DNA of 64,000 bases from Blautia hansenii DSM 20583 (GCF_002222595.2 NZ_CP022413.2:442501-506500), one strand, 5' to 3'; counted from the first letter of the stretch, positions 1 through 8,957 are shown. Notes: generated by a model not told the origin, from the letters alone. Numbers and translations are program-made.

Positions 1-1
1 A

Positions 2-223
2 TCAGGTAAATTGATTATGATTTTCTGGTGTATTTTTGTATTTATGGTATGTGGATTTGAACATAGTATTGCAAATATGAGCAGCATTGGAATTTCTCTT
101 TTTACAGGAAAAGTTGGAATTGGTGCATATTTATATAATGTAGTAGTTGTTACCCTTGGAAATATGGTTGGAGGTATCTTAGGAGTAGCATTTCCATATC
201 ATTTGATTTCAAAAGAAAAATAA
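2..223 (+). CDS. Formate/nitrite transporter family protein, C-terminal end (partial)
   Basis: The reading frame is open from the left edge, so this is the 3' end of a gene that starts outside the window. The 73 visible residues hold two hydrophobic helices separated by a short loop containing FEHSIANM, a conserved stretch near the end of FNT (FocA/NirC) channels, which move formate or nitrite across the cytoplasmic membrane. It ends with a basic SKEK tail and is followed 17 bases later by a terminator. The family call rests on the last two helices only; the substrate cannot be decided. Confidence 0.75.
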   Translation, partial: SGKLIMIFWCIFVFMVCGFEHSIANMSSIGISLFTGKVGIGAYLYNVVVVTLGNMVGGILGVAFPYHLISKEK

Positions 224-240
224 AATAAGAATAAGAAAGT

Positions 241-268
241 AGAGCTGTCTGTTAAGGCAGCTCTTTTT
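241..268 (+). terminator. Intrinsic terminator of the FNT gene
   Basis: AGAGCTG (241-247) pairs with CAGCTCT (258-264) around a 10-nt loop and runs into a T tract. It separates the transporter from the S8 protease gene. Confidence 0.8.
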
Positions 269-317
269 CGTTCTATCCTTATTCATAAAGCGTAAGATGG
301 AGAAAGGGGGATAGAAT

Positions 318-2060
318 ATGCAAAATCAAAAATTAGAAAATCTTTTGAATTTAGCTTTAAGTGCTACAAAAGAGGAGAGAATGAAATCATCACAGTTAAA
401 CGTAGGGTATAATACAGAAGAAAAAAACTGGGAGCTGATTATAAAGTTTTCCGGTGATTTGAGTGCAGTGCTGGGAGAAGATATTCCAAAAGTAGAACTT
501 TTAAATCAATTTGCCATTATACGCATTCCAGAAAGCAGAATAGAGGAATTATCACGAAATCCGCAGATAGAGTTTGTAGAGAAACCAAAGCGTTTATTCT
601 TTGCAGTAAATCAAGGAAAAAGTGCTTCCTGCATGACAGCAGTACAAAGTGAGTTTTCGCCTTTGGGAGAAGCGCTGACAGGAGAAGGCGTGTTGGTTGC
701 ATGTATTGATTCAGGCATTGATTATAGCCATCCTGATTTTCGTAATTCTGATGGGAGCAGCAGAATATTACGTCTGTGGGATCAAACCATACAGGGAAAT
801 CCACCGAAAGGCTATTTTATAGGAACGGAATATACAAAGGAGCAGATTGATGAGGCATTGAAGCAGGAAAATAAAAGGGAAATGGAAAAAATCGTTCCCA
901 GTCGTGATTTAAGCGGACATGGCACCGGAGTGATGGGAATTGCAGCCGGAAATGGGGCGGCTTCGCAAGGTGTTTATCGAGGAGTGGCTTATAAAAGTGA
1001 CTTGCTGGTTGTAAAACTGGGAACGCCTTTGGAAGATGGATTTCCCAGAACCACAGAGCTTATGCAGGGAATTGATTATGCAATTCGTCAGGCAATCGAT
1101 TTGCAGATGCCGCTGGCTTTAAATCTCAGTTTTGGCAATAATTATGGCTCTCATAGTGGGGAGTCACTTATCGAAACGTATTTGGATAATGCGGCATTGT
1201 CGGGAAAAACAGTAATTTGTGTAGGAATGGGGAATGAAGGAAGTGCGGCTATTCATACTTCGGGAAAATTGACAGAAGGTGAGACAAAAGAGATTTCACT
1301 ATATATCAGCGAGTATGAAACGGGGATGAGCGTACAGATTTGGAAACAGTATGTGGATGAGATGGAATTTGTATTGATACATCCCAATGGCGAAAGGGTA
1401 GGTCCTTTTAAGCAAATATTAGGACCGCAGCGTTTTACTATTCAAAATACGGAGCTGTTAATCTATTATGGAGAACCCAGTCCATACAGTCTTTCACAGG
1501 AAATTTATATAGATATGCTTCCAAAAAATCAGTATATCGACAGCGGTGTGTGGAAAATTCAGTTGATACCTTCAAAAGTTGTGGACGGTTCTTTTGATTT
1601 GTGGCTTCCGGGAGGCGGGATTTTAAATGAGGGAACAAGATTTTCTTCTCCGACACCGGAAACAACCTTGACCATTCCATCTACGGCAGGGCGGGTGATT
1701 TCTGTGGGAGCATACAATTCCAGATATATGTCTTACGCAGATTTTTCCGGAAGGGGTTACACAAGAGTGGTAAATGCGGTCAAACCGGATTTGGCAGCTC
1801 CGGGTGTGGATATTCGTACAACAGCAGTGGGAGGAGGGTATGATAACAGAGCAGGAACTTCTTTTGCAACGCCTTTTGTTACGGGGGCTGCAGCACTGAT
1901 GATGGAATGGGGAATTATAAAAGGAAATGATCCTTTCTTGTACGGAGAGAAGGTAAAGGCATATTTAAGAAGAGGAGCAAGGCCGCTTTTAGGCGGGGAA
2001 TATCCTAATAATCGTATTGGGTATGGGGCACTGTGTGTCAGGGATAGCCTGCCAGAGTGA
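318..2060 (+). CDS. S8 family (subtilisin-like, Csp-type) serine peptidase
   Basis: Intact 580-residue subtilase. The catalytic triad is visible: Asp131 in the CIDSGIDYSHPDF block, His201 in SGHGTG and Ser515 in AGTSFATP; the oxyanion Asn is N306 in GMGNEG. Residues 1-110 look like a cytosolic-type prodomain, and an insert of about 130 residues separates the His/Asn blocks from the Ser block, as in clostridial Csp-like proteases. No signal peptide or membrane segment is seen, so it probably acts in the cytoplasm or spore compartment. A GAAAGGGGG ribosome site precedes the ATG. A fragment of a close paralogue lies at 3.7 kb. Substrate unknown. Confidence 0.9.
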   Translation: MQNQKLENLLNLALSATKEERMKSSQLNVGYNTEEKNWELIIKFSGDLSAVLGEDIPKVELLNQFAIIRIPESRIEELSRNPQIEFVEKPKRLFFAVNQGKSASCMTAVQSEFSPLGEALTGEGVLVACIDSGIDYSHPDFRNSDGSSRILRLWDQTIQGNPPKGYFIGTEYTKEQIDEALKQENKREMEKIVPSRDLSGHGTGVMGIAAGNGAASQGVYRGVAYKSDLLVVKLGTPLEDGFPRTTELMQGIDYAIRQAIDLQMPLALNLSFGNNYGSHSGESLIETYLDNAALSGKTVICVGMGNEGSAAIHTSGKLTEGETKEISLYISEYETGMSVQIWKQYVDEMEFVLIHPNGERVGPFKQILGPQRFTIQNTELLIYYGEPSPYSLSQEIYIDMLPKNQYIDSGVWKIQLIPSKVVDGSFDLWLPGGGILNEGTRFSSPTPETTLTIPSTAGRVISVGAYNSRYMSYADFSGRGYTRVVNAVKPDLAAPGVDIRTTAVGGGYDNRAGTSFATPFVTGAAALMMEWGIIKGNDPFLYGEKVKAYLRRGARPLLGGEYPNNRIGYGALCVRDSLPE

Positions 2061-2144
2061 AATGATTTTAGAAATATATAATGCGGAATCATGAAATGAG
2101 TATAATATGTATTTCGATAAGCATGAAAAATAGTTATAGTTAAA

Positions 2145-2173
2145 CCTGAATCCGTGAACTTCACGGATTCAGG
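2145..2173. repeat. Perfect 14-bp palindrome with a 1-nt centre
   Basis: CCTGAATCCGTGAA (2145-2158) and its exact inverse (2160-2173) are separated by one base. It lies 85 bp after the S8 stop codon, exactly where the run of gene fragments begins. A T tract is missing on the plus side and weak on the minus side, so it may be a terminator remnant or a recombination scar. Confidence 0.7.
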
Positions 2174-2370
2174 AAAAAAGGTAAAGAAAGGCCGCCTGTA
2201 TGCAACAGCACATGGAGTATATGAGGCATCTCTGAATGGACAGACCGTAGGTGATTATCGTATGGCACCGGGCTGGACAAGCTATCATAACAGATTACAG
2301 TATCAGATTTATGATGTGACAGAAATGCTTGCCACAGATAATAAAATTGCGATCACAGTTGGAAACTGCT
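2169..2370 (+). pseudogene. Alpha-L-rhamnosidase (GH78) N-terminal domain fragment
   Basis: About 65 residues match the beta-sandwich domain that precedes the catalytic part of GH78 rhamnosidases: an ARLY-like strand (GRLYATAHGVYEASLNG), a GDYRMAPGWTSY block, then RLQYQIYDVTEML and AITVGN. The catalytic barrel is absent: the frame stops after VGNC and sequence of a different gene follows at once. There is no ribosome site or intact start. Recognised by motif order only. Confidence 0.65.
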
Positions 2371-2622
2371 GAAGCTATTTTGTTGACAGGAAAAACCAGC
2401 GGCAGCTATCAAAATTATCAGTTTGAAATATCTGTTCATGAAGGAGAACTGCTTATTGCTTTTGCGGATACTTCATCTTTAAGAATGGAGGAGAAAAGGT
2501 ATTTCATTCTTTCCCTGGCGGCTGCCGTAATCTTAGGGGCATTATGGATTTATCCAGCCTGGAAAATCACAGGAAAAATGGTTACTCCATTAGAGAAAGC
2601 GAACCGCATGAAGACGGAACTT
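2365..2622 (+). pseudogene. Sensor histidine kinase fragment (membrane segment)
   Basis: About 85 residues: the tail of an extracellular sensor region, one hydrophobic helix (RYFILSLAAAVILGALWIY) and a linker ending TPLEKANRMKTEL, the stretch that leads into the HisKA phosphoacceptor domain of membrane kinases. Both ends abut unrelated fragments, a GH78 piece upstream and a hydrolase piece downstream. No catalytic domain remains, so it cannot signal. Confidence 0.55.
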
Positions 2623-3442
2623 ATTCTGAGACCATAGAAGCTGACGGAACAGAAATTTCAGATGGTGTATGGGGCTGCGTTGCATACAGTGCCATTACCT
2701 CTTTGCAGGAAGCGGATATGGCTATGGCATTTGAATATTATCTGGATACAGATTATGAGTTCAATACTGATTTTCAGAAAAAGATGGCAGAATATTTGTC
2801 TCAGGAATATATGGATTATATCAATGACCAGAATTTAAGTGTCAGCGAGGCTGCTGTGGATATTGACCTCAATGAAGATGGGGACAAAGAGGATGTGGCA
2901 GACCTGACTATAGAGTATGATGCGGAAAAATATGCAGATACAAATGGATATGGAGGCACGTATCTCACTTTTTATCTGAAGGAATTTGAGAAAAGTCTGG
3001 AATGGTATCTGGAAAATCTGGATTACGCAGATGACTGGACCTGGTTTGACAGCGATGGAAATGCTCTCAGTGATGAAGCTGTGGCTGAGATGACAACAGA
3101 AGAGAAGACACAGGCATTTCTGGAAGGAAGATACGCCAAGGGACAGTCCGGGGAAAATGCAGGTCCTGGAGGAATGATGGGTGGAGCGCCGGATGGAAAT
3201 GAACCGGATGGAAACGGATCAGCTAAGGAAGACGACTTGGATTTACCCTTGCTGACGCAGCTTCTTACAGAACCAAAGGTGCAAACAAAGCAATTTTTGG
3301 TTTTGATGTTATGGACTACGGACAGGAAACCTACGAGTTCGGCTCAAAAACTCAGGATGCAAGACATTTTGACAAGTATGTACTGAAGGTAATGCAGGAA
3401 GAAAAAGAGTTGCTGATGGAACTGTTTAATTCTGAAGAATAA
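2606..3442 (+). pseudogene. Tannase/feruloyl-esterase-like hydrolase, C-terminal fragment with frameshift
   Basis: A frame from about 2606 codes for a long acidic region (SDGVWGCVAYSAITSLQEAD, later WYLENLDYADDWTWFD, then a Gly/Met-rich GPGGMMGGAPDG stretch). It shifts frame near 3290, after which FDVMDYGQETYEFGSKTQDA leads to a stop at 3440-3442. The combination of an ITSLQEADMA-like block, a Gly-rich insert and a DYGQETYEFGS tail resembles Lachnospiraceae subtype-B tannase-like alpha/beta hydrolases. The nucleophile-elbow half is missing. Broken and without its own start; the family call is tentative. Confidence 0.5.
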
Positions 3443-3494
3443 TGAATGAGCAGAACAAAACAGACATAAATTACAGAAGTTGTTCAAAGAGCAG

Positions 3495-3612
3495 CTATTT
3501 ATCCCACTTTTCTTTCCGATATTCCCCCAGGGGTTGTCTGGTAGTGCTTTTTGAAAGCTCTGCAAAAATAATCTGCATTGTGAAAACCAGTTTAGCTCCC
3601 AACTACGATACC
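3495..3612 (-). pseudogene. AraC-family regulator HTH remnant
   Basis: On the minus strand, TGFHNADYFCRAFKKHYQTTP followed after a one-base shift by EYRKEKWDK and a stop (3495-3497) is the end of the second helix-turn-helix of an AraC/XylS regulator. A stop codon lies just before TGF and upstream coding is degraded, so only about 35 residues survive. It is one of several unrelated fragments packed between 2.1 and 3.95 kb. Confidence 0.6.
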
Positions 3613-3698
3613 TGCGGATCGTTATGGGAAAATGGTAATTTCTTACGATATTATACAATAAAAATCATAAATAATCCAATAAGACAAAATCTTCTTTA

Positions 3699-3947
3699 AA
3701 GAAGAAAGATGTAAGCGGTCATGGAACTGCTGTGCTTGGAGTGGCAGCTGGTAGCGATTTTACCCGTGGTGCAGTGAACCGGGGTGTGGCATATGAAAGT
3801 GACCTTCTGGTTGTGAAAATGGGAATTCCAAGACAGGACTCTTTTCCAAGAACTACAGAGCTGATGCAAGGTGTAGATTATCTGGTTCGGCAGGCTATAC
3901 GGCTTGGAAGACCAATTGCGATCAATTTAAGCTTTGGAAATGTTTAA
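3699..3947 (+). pseudogene. S8 peptidase fragment (paralogue of the intact gene at 318)
   Basis: The frame begins near KKKDVSGHGTAVLGVAAG, carrying the catalytic His block, and runs through RGVAYESDLLVVKMG and FPRTTELMQGVDYLVRQAI to INLSFGN before a stop. It aligns almost without gaps to residues about 197-273 of the intact S8 protease, but lacks the Asp and Ser blocks. It appears to be what is left of a tandem paralogue. Confidence 0.8.
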
Positions 3948-3981
3948 AGATGTGAGATCCTTTGAGATAAAGCATTAGGTA

Positions 3982-4021
3982 GAAAAAGCCACAAGGGGCA
4001 GTTAGGATTCCCTTGTAGCTT
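3982..4021 (-). terminator. Terminator of the LacI-type regulator gene
   Basis: Read on the minus strand, a 12-bp stem with one mismatch (arms 4010-4021 and 3986-3997) is followed by TTTTTCT. It ends the regulator gene that stops at 4035. Confidence 0.75.
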
Positions 4022-4034
4022 AATATGCAGAAAA

Positions 4035-5060
4035 TTAGCAATGAGATGATTCCCGGTATTTTATCACAGTGCGAACGTAAGTTGTACGATATGGAATACC
4101 CGGTTCTTCAATACGGGAAAGAAGAAGTTCTGCAGCAATATATCCCATAGCAGAACTTGGAATATGGACAGTGGTTAAATGTGGTTCAATAATCCGAGAC
4201 TCAGCAGAATTATCGAATCCTGTAATTTTTACATCTTCAGGAACTGACAAGCCGCATTGCTTTAAGGCCTTAATGAGATCCATAGCGACAAAATCGTTAG
4301 CACATATAAATGCATCTGGCAGTTCAGGGAGTTGTCTGATATACGATGCAAGCTGCTCAATCGTATGGAAGGGCTCGTCTGCTAAGAGTATGTCAGTAAC
4401 AGGTTTTAGACCAGAGAGGCTGAGTGCATCACAAAATCCCTGATATCGTTCAAAGAATGATTGGCAGTTATTAATATTTCCTGCAAATGCAAGTCTATGC
4501 TGTCCATTTTTTATGAGAGATTGCACAATGCTGGAAATGCTGTTTCTGTTTTCCATAAGCAGAAAATCAGCATCAATAGTAGTGAAATCGATGTTCGCAG
4601 CACAATCTGTAAAAAGCAGAGGAATGTCAAGTTTGCTGAGCATCTGACTGTATGCGCAATCAAATAATTCCAAACAAATAATTCCGGCACTGTTTGAAGG
4701 ATCAAACCCAGCTGGAAGAAGTAAATCTGTAAATTCTTGTTCACGAATAAGGTAAAACGACAATCTGTACCCGTTAGAACTGATTTTTTCCTGAAAGGTA
4801 TTCAGTAGTTTAGAACCGAAGTGAGAACTATTCGGCATGGCACGGGTAAAAAGAGCAATCTCACAAATTTCAGGCTTGGGAACAGAGACTGCAGGCGAGA
4901 GATAAGAAAACTGCTTATAACCCAATTCGGCAGCCTTTTGTAAAATCTTATCTCTTGTAGCATCAGCCAACACGCCGGTATTGTTTATTGCCTTTGACAC
5001 TGTGTTTCTTGATACCCCTAATGAATCTGCTATATCTTGAATGGTAATTCGTTTTCCCAT
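4035..5060 (-). CDS. LacI-family transcriptional regulator of the sucrose locus
   Basis: A 341-residue LacI/GalR regulator. The N-terminal helix-turn-helix reads ITIQDIADSLGVSRNTVSKAINN, followed by a hinge and a periplasmic-binding-protein-like sugar domain (FICANDFVAMDLIKAL; ITGFDNSAESRIIEP; LTTVHIP). The ATG at 5060 is chosen because AGGAGG ends five bases before it; an in-frame GTG six bases upstream would abut that site. It diverges from the transporter/GH32/fructokinase operon beginning at 5403 and probably represses it until sugar binds. An ATACGTAT palindrome in its own promoter suggests autoregulation. Confidence 0.88.
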   Translation of the reverse strand: MGKRITIQDIADSLGVSRNTVSKAINNTGVLADATRDKILQKAAELGYKQFSYLSPAVSVPKPEICEIALFTRAMPNSSHFGSKLLNTFQEKISSNGYRLSFYLIREQEFTDLLLPAGFDPSNSAGIICLELFDCAYSQMLSKLDIPLLFTDCAANIDFTTIDADFLLMENRNSISSIVQSLIKNGQHRLAFAGNINNCQSFFERYQGFCDALSLSGLKPVTDILLADEPFHTIEQLASYIRQLPELPDAFICANDFVAMDLIKALKQCGLSVPEDVKITGFDNSAESRIIEPHLTTVHIPSSAMGYIAAELLLSRIEEPGIPYRTTYVRTVIKYRESSHC

Positions 5061-5094
5061 AGACACCTCCTGTTTTGAATGTAATGGTGGTATA

Positions 5095-5168
5095 ATACGT
5101 ATAAGTCCATTTATGTGAAATAGTTATACTTTGTTATTAAATGTAACGTATTTAAAGGAATTTGTCAA
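5095..5168 (-). promoter_or_regulatory. Promoter region of the LacI-type gene with candidate operator
   Basis: On the minus strand TTGACA (5163-5168), a 17-nt spacer and TACATT (5140-5145) form a promoter. Downstream of it, the perfect palindrome ATACGTAT (5095-5102), with a CpG centre typical of LacI-family operators, lies in the leader close to the gene. Operator assignment is inference. Confidence 0.5.
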
Positions 5169-5278
5169 ATGTAAAAATATAATAGAATAATAATTGGTTC
5201 ATAGGTTAAATTTATACTTTTTTGCGACACGAAAAGGTGCAAATATAAAAATAAAAAGGAATAAATGCAAAAATACAA

Positions 5279-5307
5279 TTGACAAAATGCTGTGCAAATG
5301 ATAATAT
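5279..5307 (+). promoter_or_regulatory. Sigma-A-type promoter of the sucrose operon
   Basis: TTGACA (5279-5284), 17-nt spacer, TAATAT (5302-5307), about 95 bp before the first permease start. A TGTGCAAATG element lies in the spacer, and similar TGCAAA elements recur at about 5238, 5265, 5358 and 5376 with an inverted one at 5329; they may be binding sites. The rest of 5061-5402 is AT-rich and non-coding. Confidence 0.65.
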
Positions 5308-5402
5308 ATATCCAAGAAAAAGTACAAATTGCACAACAAACCAAGAAAATGAGACAAACTTGCAAAGGAATAGTGCAAATGTAAAAGAGAGGAGAGGGAA
5401 CG

Positions 5403-6341
5403 ATGAGTTTTCGTAATGCAAAAAGTGCTTCGGCAAGTCGGCAGACAGTTCGTCAAAAAGCTGGCTATATCAAAAGAAACTGGCAGTTATATGTGTTTTT
5501 TTTAATGCCTGCCCTTCTGTTGACAATCATTTTCAAGTATATTCCCATGGGAGGAGTATTAATTGCTTTTGAGGATTACAATGTCATAAAAGGGGTGTTT
5601 GGCAGCCAGTGGGTAGGACTGGATTATTTCAGAAGATTTTTATCGTCTCCGGATTTTATGAAATATCTTCTGAATACATTGAAATTGAGTGCCTATAGTT
5701 TGCTGTGGGGATTTCCGATACCGATTATTCTTGCTCTTTTATTGAACCAGATTCGCAGAACCGGAATAAAAAAGAAAATCCAGCTTTTGATTTATGCACC
5801 GAATTTTATTTCCGTCATCGTACTCTGTGGTATGGTCAGAATGTTCTTGTCACCGGTAGGACCAATCAATCAGGTTTTTGGTAGTGATACAAACTGGATG
5901 ACCATGCCGGAGGCATTCCGTACTATTTATATAGCCAGCGGAATCTGGCAGGGAGCCGGATGGGCGTCTATCATGTATACGGCTGCTTTGTCTAATGCAA
6001 GTAAAGACCTTGAAGAGGCTGCGATTGTAGACGGAGCGAATATTTTCCAGCAGATATGGTATGTACAGTTACCTGCAATTAAAAATATTATTGTAATTCA
6101 GTTTATTCTGCAGGCAGGAAATATCATGAGTATTGGATTTGAAAAAGCATATGCACTGCAAACTGATATGAACCTTCCGGCATCAGAAATCCTTTCTACA
6201 TATGTGTATCGAATTGGTTTGCTGAACGGTGATTATGGATATTCTACAGCAGTTGGATTATTTAATTCTATTATTAACATTATTCTGTTGATTTTTGTGA
6301 ACAAAGTAGTAGCAAAACTGAACGATGGTGAAGGATTATAA
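5403..6341 (+). CDS. Carbohydrate ABC transporter permease, LplB type
   Basis: 312-residue integral membrane protein with about six helices and a basic cytosolic N-terminus. The EAA loop that contacts the ATPase is at residues about 205-225 (EEAAIVDGANIFQQIWYVQLP). Family: binding-protein-dependent CUT1 sugar importers, LplB/YtcP branch. A GAGAGGAGAGG ribosome site lies before the ATG. It heads an operon with a second permease (19 bp gap), a binding lipoprotein, GH32 and fructokinase, so sucrose or a short fructan is the likely cargo. No ATPase gene is nearby; a shared MsmK-type ATPase elsewhere is expected. Confidence 0.9.
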   Translation: MSFRNAKSASASRQTVRQKAGYIKRNWQLYVFFLMPALLLTIIFKYIPMGGVLIAFEDYNVIKGVFGSQWVGLDYFRRFLSSPDFMKYLLNTLKLSAYSLLWGFPIPIILALLLNQIRRTGIKKKIQLLIYAPNFISVIVLCGMVRMFLSPVGPINQVFGSDTNWMTMPEAFRTIYIASGIWQGAGWASIMYTAALSNASKDLEEAAIVDGANIFQQIWYVQLPAIKNIIVIQFILQAGNIMSIGFEKAYALQTDMNLPASEILSTYVYRIGLLNGDYGYSTAVGLFNSIINIILLIFVNKVVAKLNDGEGL

Positions 6342-6359
6342 AAAGGGGGAATTTGAAAA

Positions 6360-7256
6360 ATGGAAAATCGAAGAAAAATGAAATTTGGAATGTCCGATAA
6401 AATAATTCTGTCCATTGGATATACACTTCTTGGTGTTTTTGCTCTTGCAATTCTAATTCCTCTGGTTTATGTCGTAATTGCTTCTTTCATGGATCCGAAT
6501 GTACTGAACAATCAGGGAATTAGTTTCCATTTAAAAGACTGGACTCTGGATGCATACAAACGCGTACTCGAAAACAAAATGATATGGAGAGGATTTGCCA
6601 ATTCTTTCTTTTATTCTATTGCATTTACGGTAATATCAGTGTTTGTTACAATACTGGCAGCATATCCGATGTCCAAGAAAGAATTTGTAGGTAGAAAATT
6701 TTTTAATGCAATTTTTATTATCACAATGTTTTTTAATGGTGGATTAATTCCAACGTTTATTCTCGTTAATCAATTACATTTGGTAAATACAATCTGGGCA
6801 ATTTTACTTCCTGGTGCATTCAATGTATGGAATATGATTCTTGCAAGAACTTATTATCAATCCATACCAAAAGAGCTACGTGAAGCCTCTCAGCTCGATG
6901 GAGCAAGTGAGATTCAGCATTTTTTTAAAATAATGCTTCCGGTGTGTAAACCGATTATTGCAGTATTAGCATTGTGGTCTTTTGTAGGAATGTGGAATGG
7001 CTATTTTGATGCTATGATTTATTTGAATGACGCAGACTTACAGCCGTTACAGTTAGTGCTTCGTTCAATTCTGGTACAGAATACCCCACAGCCTGGTATG
7101 ATTGCGGATATTCAAAGCACAGCTGAGATGGCAAAGGTTGCAGAGCTTCTGAAATATGCAACAATCGTAGTGTCCAGTTTACCATTGTTAATTATGTATC
7201 CGTTTTTCCAGAAATATTTTGATTCGGGAATTATGGTAGGCTCTGTAAAAGGTTAA
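6360..7256 (+). CDS. Carbohydrate ABC transporter permease, LplC type
   Basis: 298-residue second permease of the importer. It has a conserved N-terminal helix (TLLGVFALAILIPLVYVV), about six helices in all, and an EAA loop REASQLDGASEIQHFFKIML followed by PVCKPIIAVLALW. It ends MVGSVKG, the usual close of LplC/YtcP-type permeases. AAGGGGG ribosome site. It presumably pairs with the upstream permease as a heterodimer. Confidence 0.9.
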   Translation: MENRRKMKFGMSDKIILSIGYTLLGVFALAILIPLVYVVIASFMDPNVLNNQGISFHLKDWTLDAYKRVLENKMIWRGFANSFFYSIAFTVISVFVTILAAYPMSKKEFVGRKFFNAIFIITMFFNGGLIPTFILVNQLHLVNTIWAILLPGAFNVWNMILARTYYQSIPKELREASQLDGASEIQHFFKIMLPVCKPIIAVLALWSFVGMWNGYFDAMIYLNDADLQPLQLVLRSILVQNTPQPGMIADIQSTAEMAKVAELLKYATIVVSSLPLLIMYPFFQKYFDSGIMVGSVKG

Positions 7257-7269
7257 GGAGGAAAGTGTG

Positions 7270-8946
7270 ATGAAGAAGAGAATGAAACATCTGTTTACTC
7301 TGGGGTTATCACTGCTTATGCTAGTTTCCCTTGTCGGATGTGGTGGAGAGAGTGCACAGGTTGCAGATACAAATCCTGATACACCAGTAGAAGAAGTGAC
7401 TTTCCCGCTAAAAGAGAAAAAAGAACTGTCCTTTATTACAAGTGCACCGGCAACAAGTACACAGGATCCGAATGAAAGATTAATTTTTCAGCGCATAGAG
7501 AAACAGACAAATGTAGAAATTGACTGGACCTGTTTTGTGGCAGATCAGTTTGCTGATAAAAAGAATCTGGCACTGGCACAGTTTGGAAGTCTTCCGGACG
7601 GATTGTTTACAGCAGGAATGAACGATTATGATTTGCTGAGATATGCGAAACAGGGAATCATTATTCCTTTGGAAAATCTGATTGACAAATACATGCCAAA
7701 TTTACAGGCTGTTTTTGAAAAATATCCAGAATATCGAACCATGGTTACTGCTCCGGACGGACATATTTACTCCTTCCCGTGGATTGAACAGTTGGGAGAA
7801 GGAAAAGAAGCAATTCAGGCAATCGGTGACATTCCATACATTAATAAAAAATGGCTGGATTGCCTTGGACTTGAGGTGCCGTCTACAACAGAAGAACTGG
7901 AGCAGGTATTAATTGCATTCCGTGATAACGCAGATAAGATTCAGGAAGAATGCGGTGTAGAGGGGGATGTAATCCCAATGTCATTTATCATTAATAATGG
8001 AGACCAGGATCCGGCAATTTTAATCAATGGATTTGGCGAAGGATATGGAGATACTACAGATCATTTCGCAGTGACAGATGATGGAGAGGTAATTTATACG
8101 ACAGTTCAGGAAGGTTACAAAGAAGGAATTGAATGGCTGCATAAATTAGTTGAAGAAAAGTTGGTAGATCCGGAAGCATTTACACAAGAGTGGTCAACTT
8201 ATGTTGCAAAAGGAAAGAATCACAGATATGGTCTTTGCTTTACATGGGATATCGGAAATATTGACAATTATGATGATTATGTGATGCTGCCGGCACTTGC
8301 CGGACCGGAAGGACTTGTAAATGTTACAAGACAAAACAACAGTGAGACGAGTGGATTTGACCGTGGACGATGTGTTCTTACAACGAGTTGCAGAGATACT
8401 GCATTGGCAGCAGCATGGATTGATCAGATGTATGCACCAATCCAGTCTCCACAGAACAACTGGGGAACCTATGGAGAAAAGGGAGCCACTAACGTATTTG
8501 AAATGAGTACAAACAGCGAAGGTGGAGAGATGCTGAAGCATATGGATCTGGGAGATAATTCACCGGTTGAGGTACGTGAAAGACAGTCTGTAAACGGTCC
8601 GCTTGCGGTGCTGAATGATTATTATGATGTATATGTGACACAGCCTGCAGATGCGAAGTGGAGACTTGATAATATGCATGAAACCTATCTGAAAGATATG
8701 AATAGCAAATATGTCTATCCGAATGTGTTTATGAGTATTGATGATACCAACAGGGTTTCCCAACTGGATACAGATATAAAGAAATATGCAGAACAGATGA
8801 AGGCGAGCTGGATTTTGAATGGCGGCATAGAAGAAGAATGGGATGAATATTTAAAGAATATGGATAAATATGGTTTGCAGGAGTATTTGTCAATTAAACA
8901 GAAATATTTTGACGAGTACCAGAAATCTTTGAATGAGGAAAAATAG
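7270..8946 (+). CDS. Extracellular sugar-binding lipoprotein of the ABC importer
   Basis: 558 residues from the ATG at 7270; a GTG one codon earlier is possible, and AAGGAGG lies at 7255-7261. A lipoprotein signal (basic start, hydrophobic core, LVGC lipobox with Cys24) anchors it outside the membrane. The mature part is a large LplA/YtcQ-type solute-binding protein, with a Pro-rich GPLAVLNDYYDVYVTQPAD segment near the C-terminus. It delivers substrate to the two permeases upstream. The operon points to sucrose or fructo-oligosaccharide, but specificity cannot be read from sequence. Confidence 0.88.
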   Translation: MKKRMKHLFTLGLSLLMLVSLVGCGGESAQVADTNPDTPVEEVTFPLKEKKELSFITSAPATSTQDPNERLIFQRIEKQTNVEIDWTCFVADQFADKKNLALAQFGSLPDGLFTAGMNDYDLLRYAKQGIIIPLENLIDKYMPNLQAVFEKYPEYRTMVTAPDGHIYSFPWIEQLGEGKEAIQAIGDIPYINKKWLDCLGLEVPSTTEELEQVLIAFRDNADKIQEECGVEGDVIPMSFIINNGDQDPAILINGFGEGYGDTTDHFAVTDDGEVIYTTVQEGYKEGIEWLHKLVEEKLVDPEAFTQEWSTYVAKGKNHRYGLCFTWDIGNIDNYDDYVMLPALAGPEGLVNVTRQNNSETSGFDRGRCVLTTSCRDTALAAAWIDQMYAPIQSPQNNWGTYGEKGATNVFEMSTNSEGGEMLKHMDLGDNSPVEVRERQSVNGPLAVLNDYYDVYVTQPADAKWRLDNMHETYLKDMNSKYVYPNVFMSIDDTNRVSQLDTDIKKYAEQMKASWILNGGIEEEWDEYLKNMDKYGLQEYLSIKQKYFDEYQKSLNEEK

Positions 8947-8957
8947 GAGCATATTTT

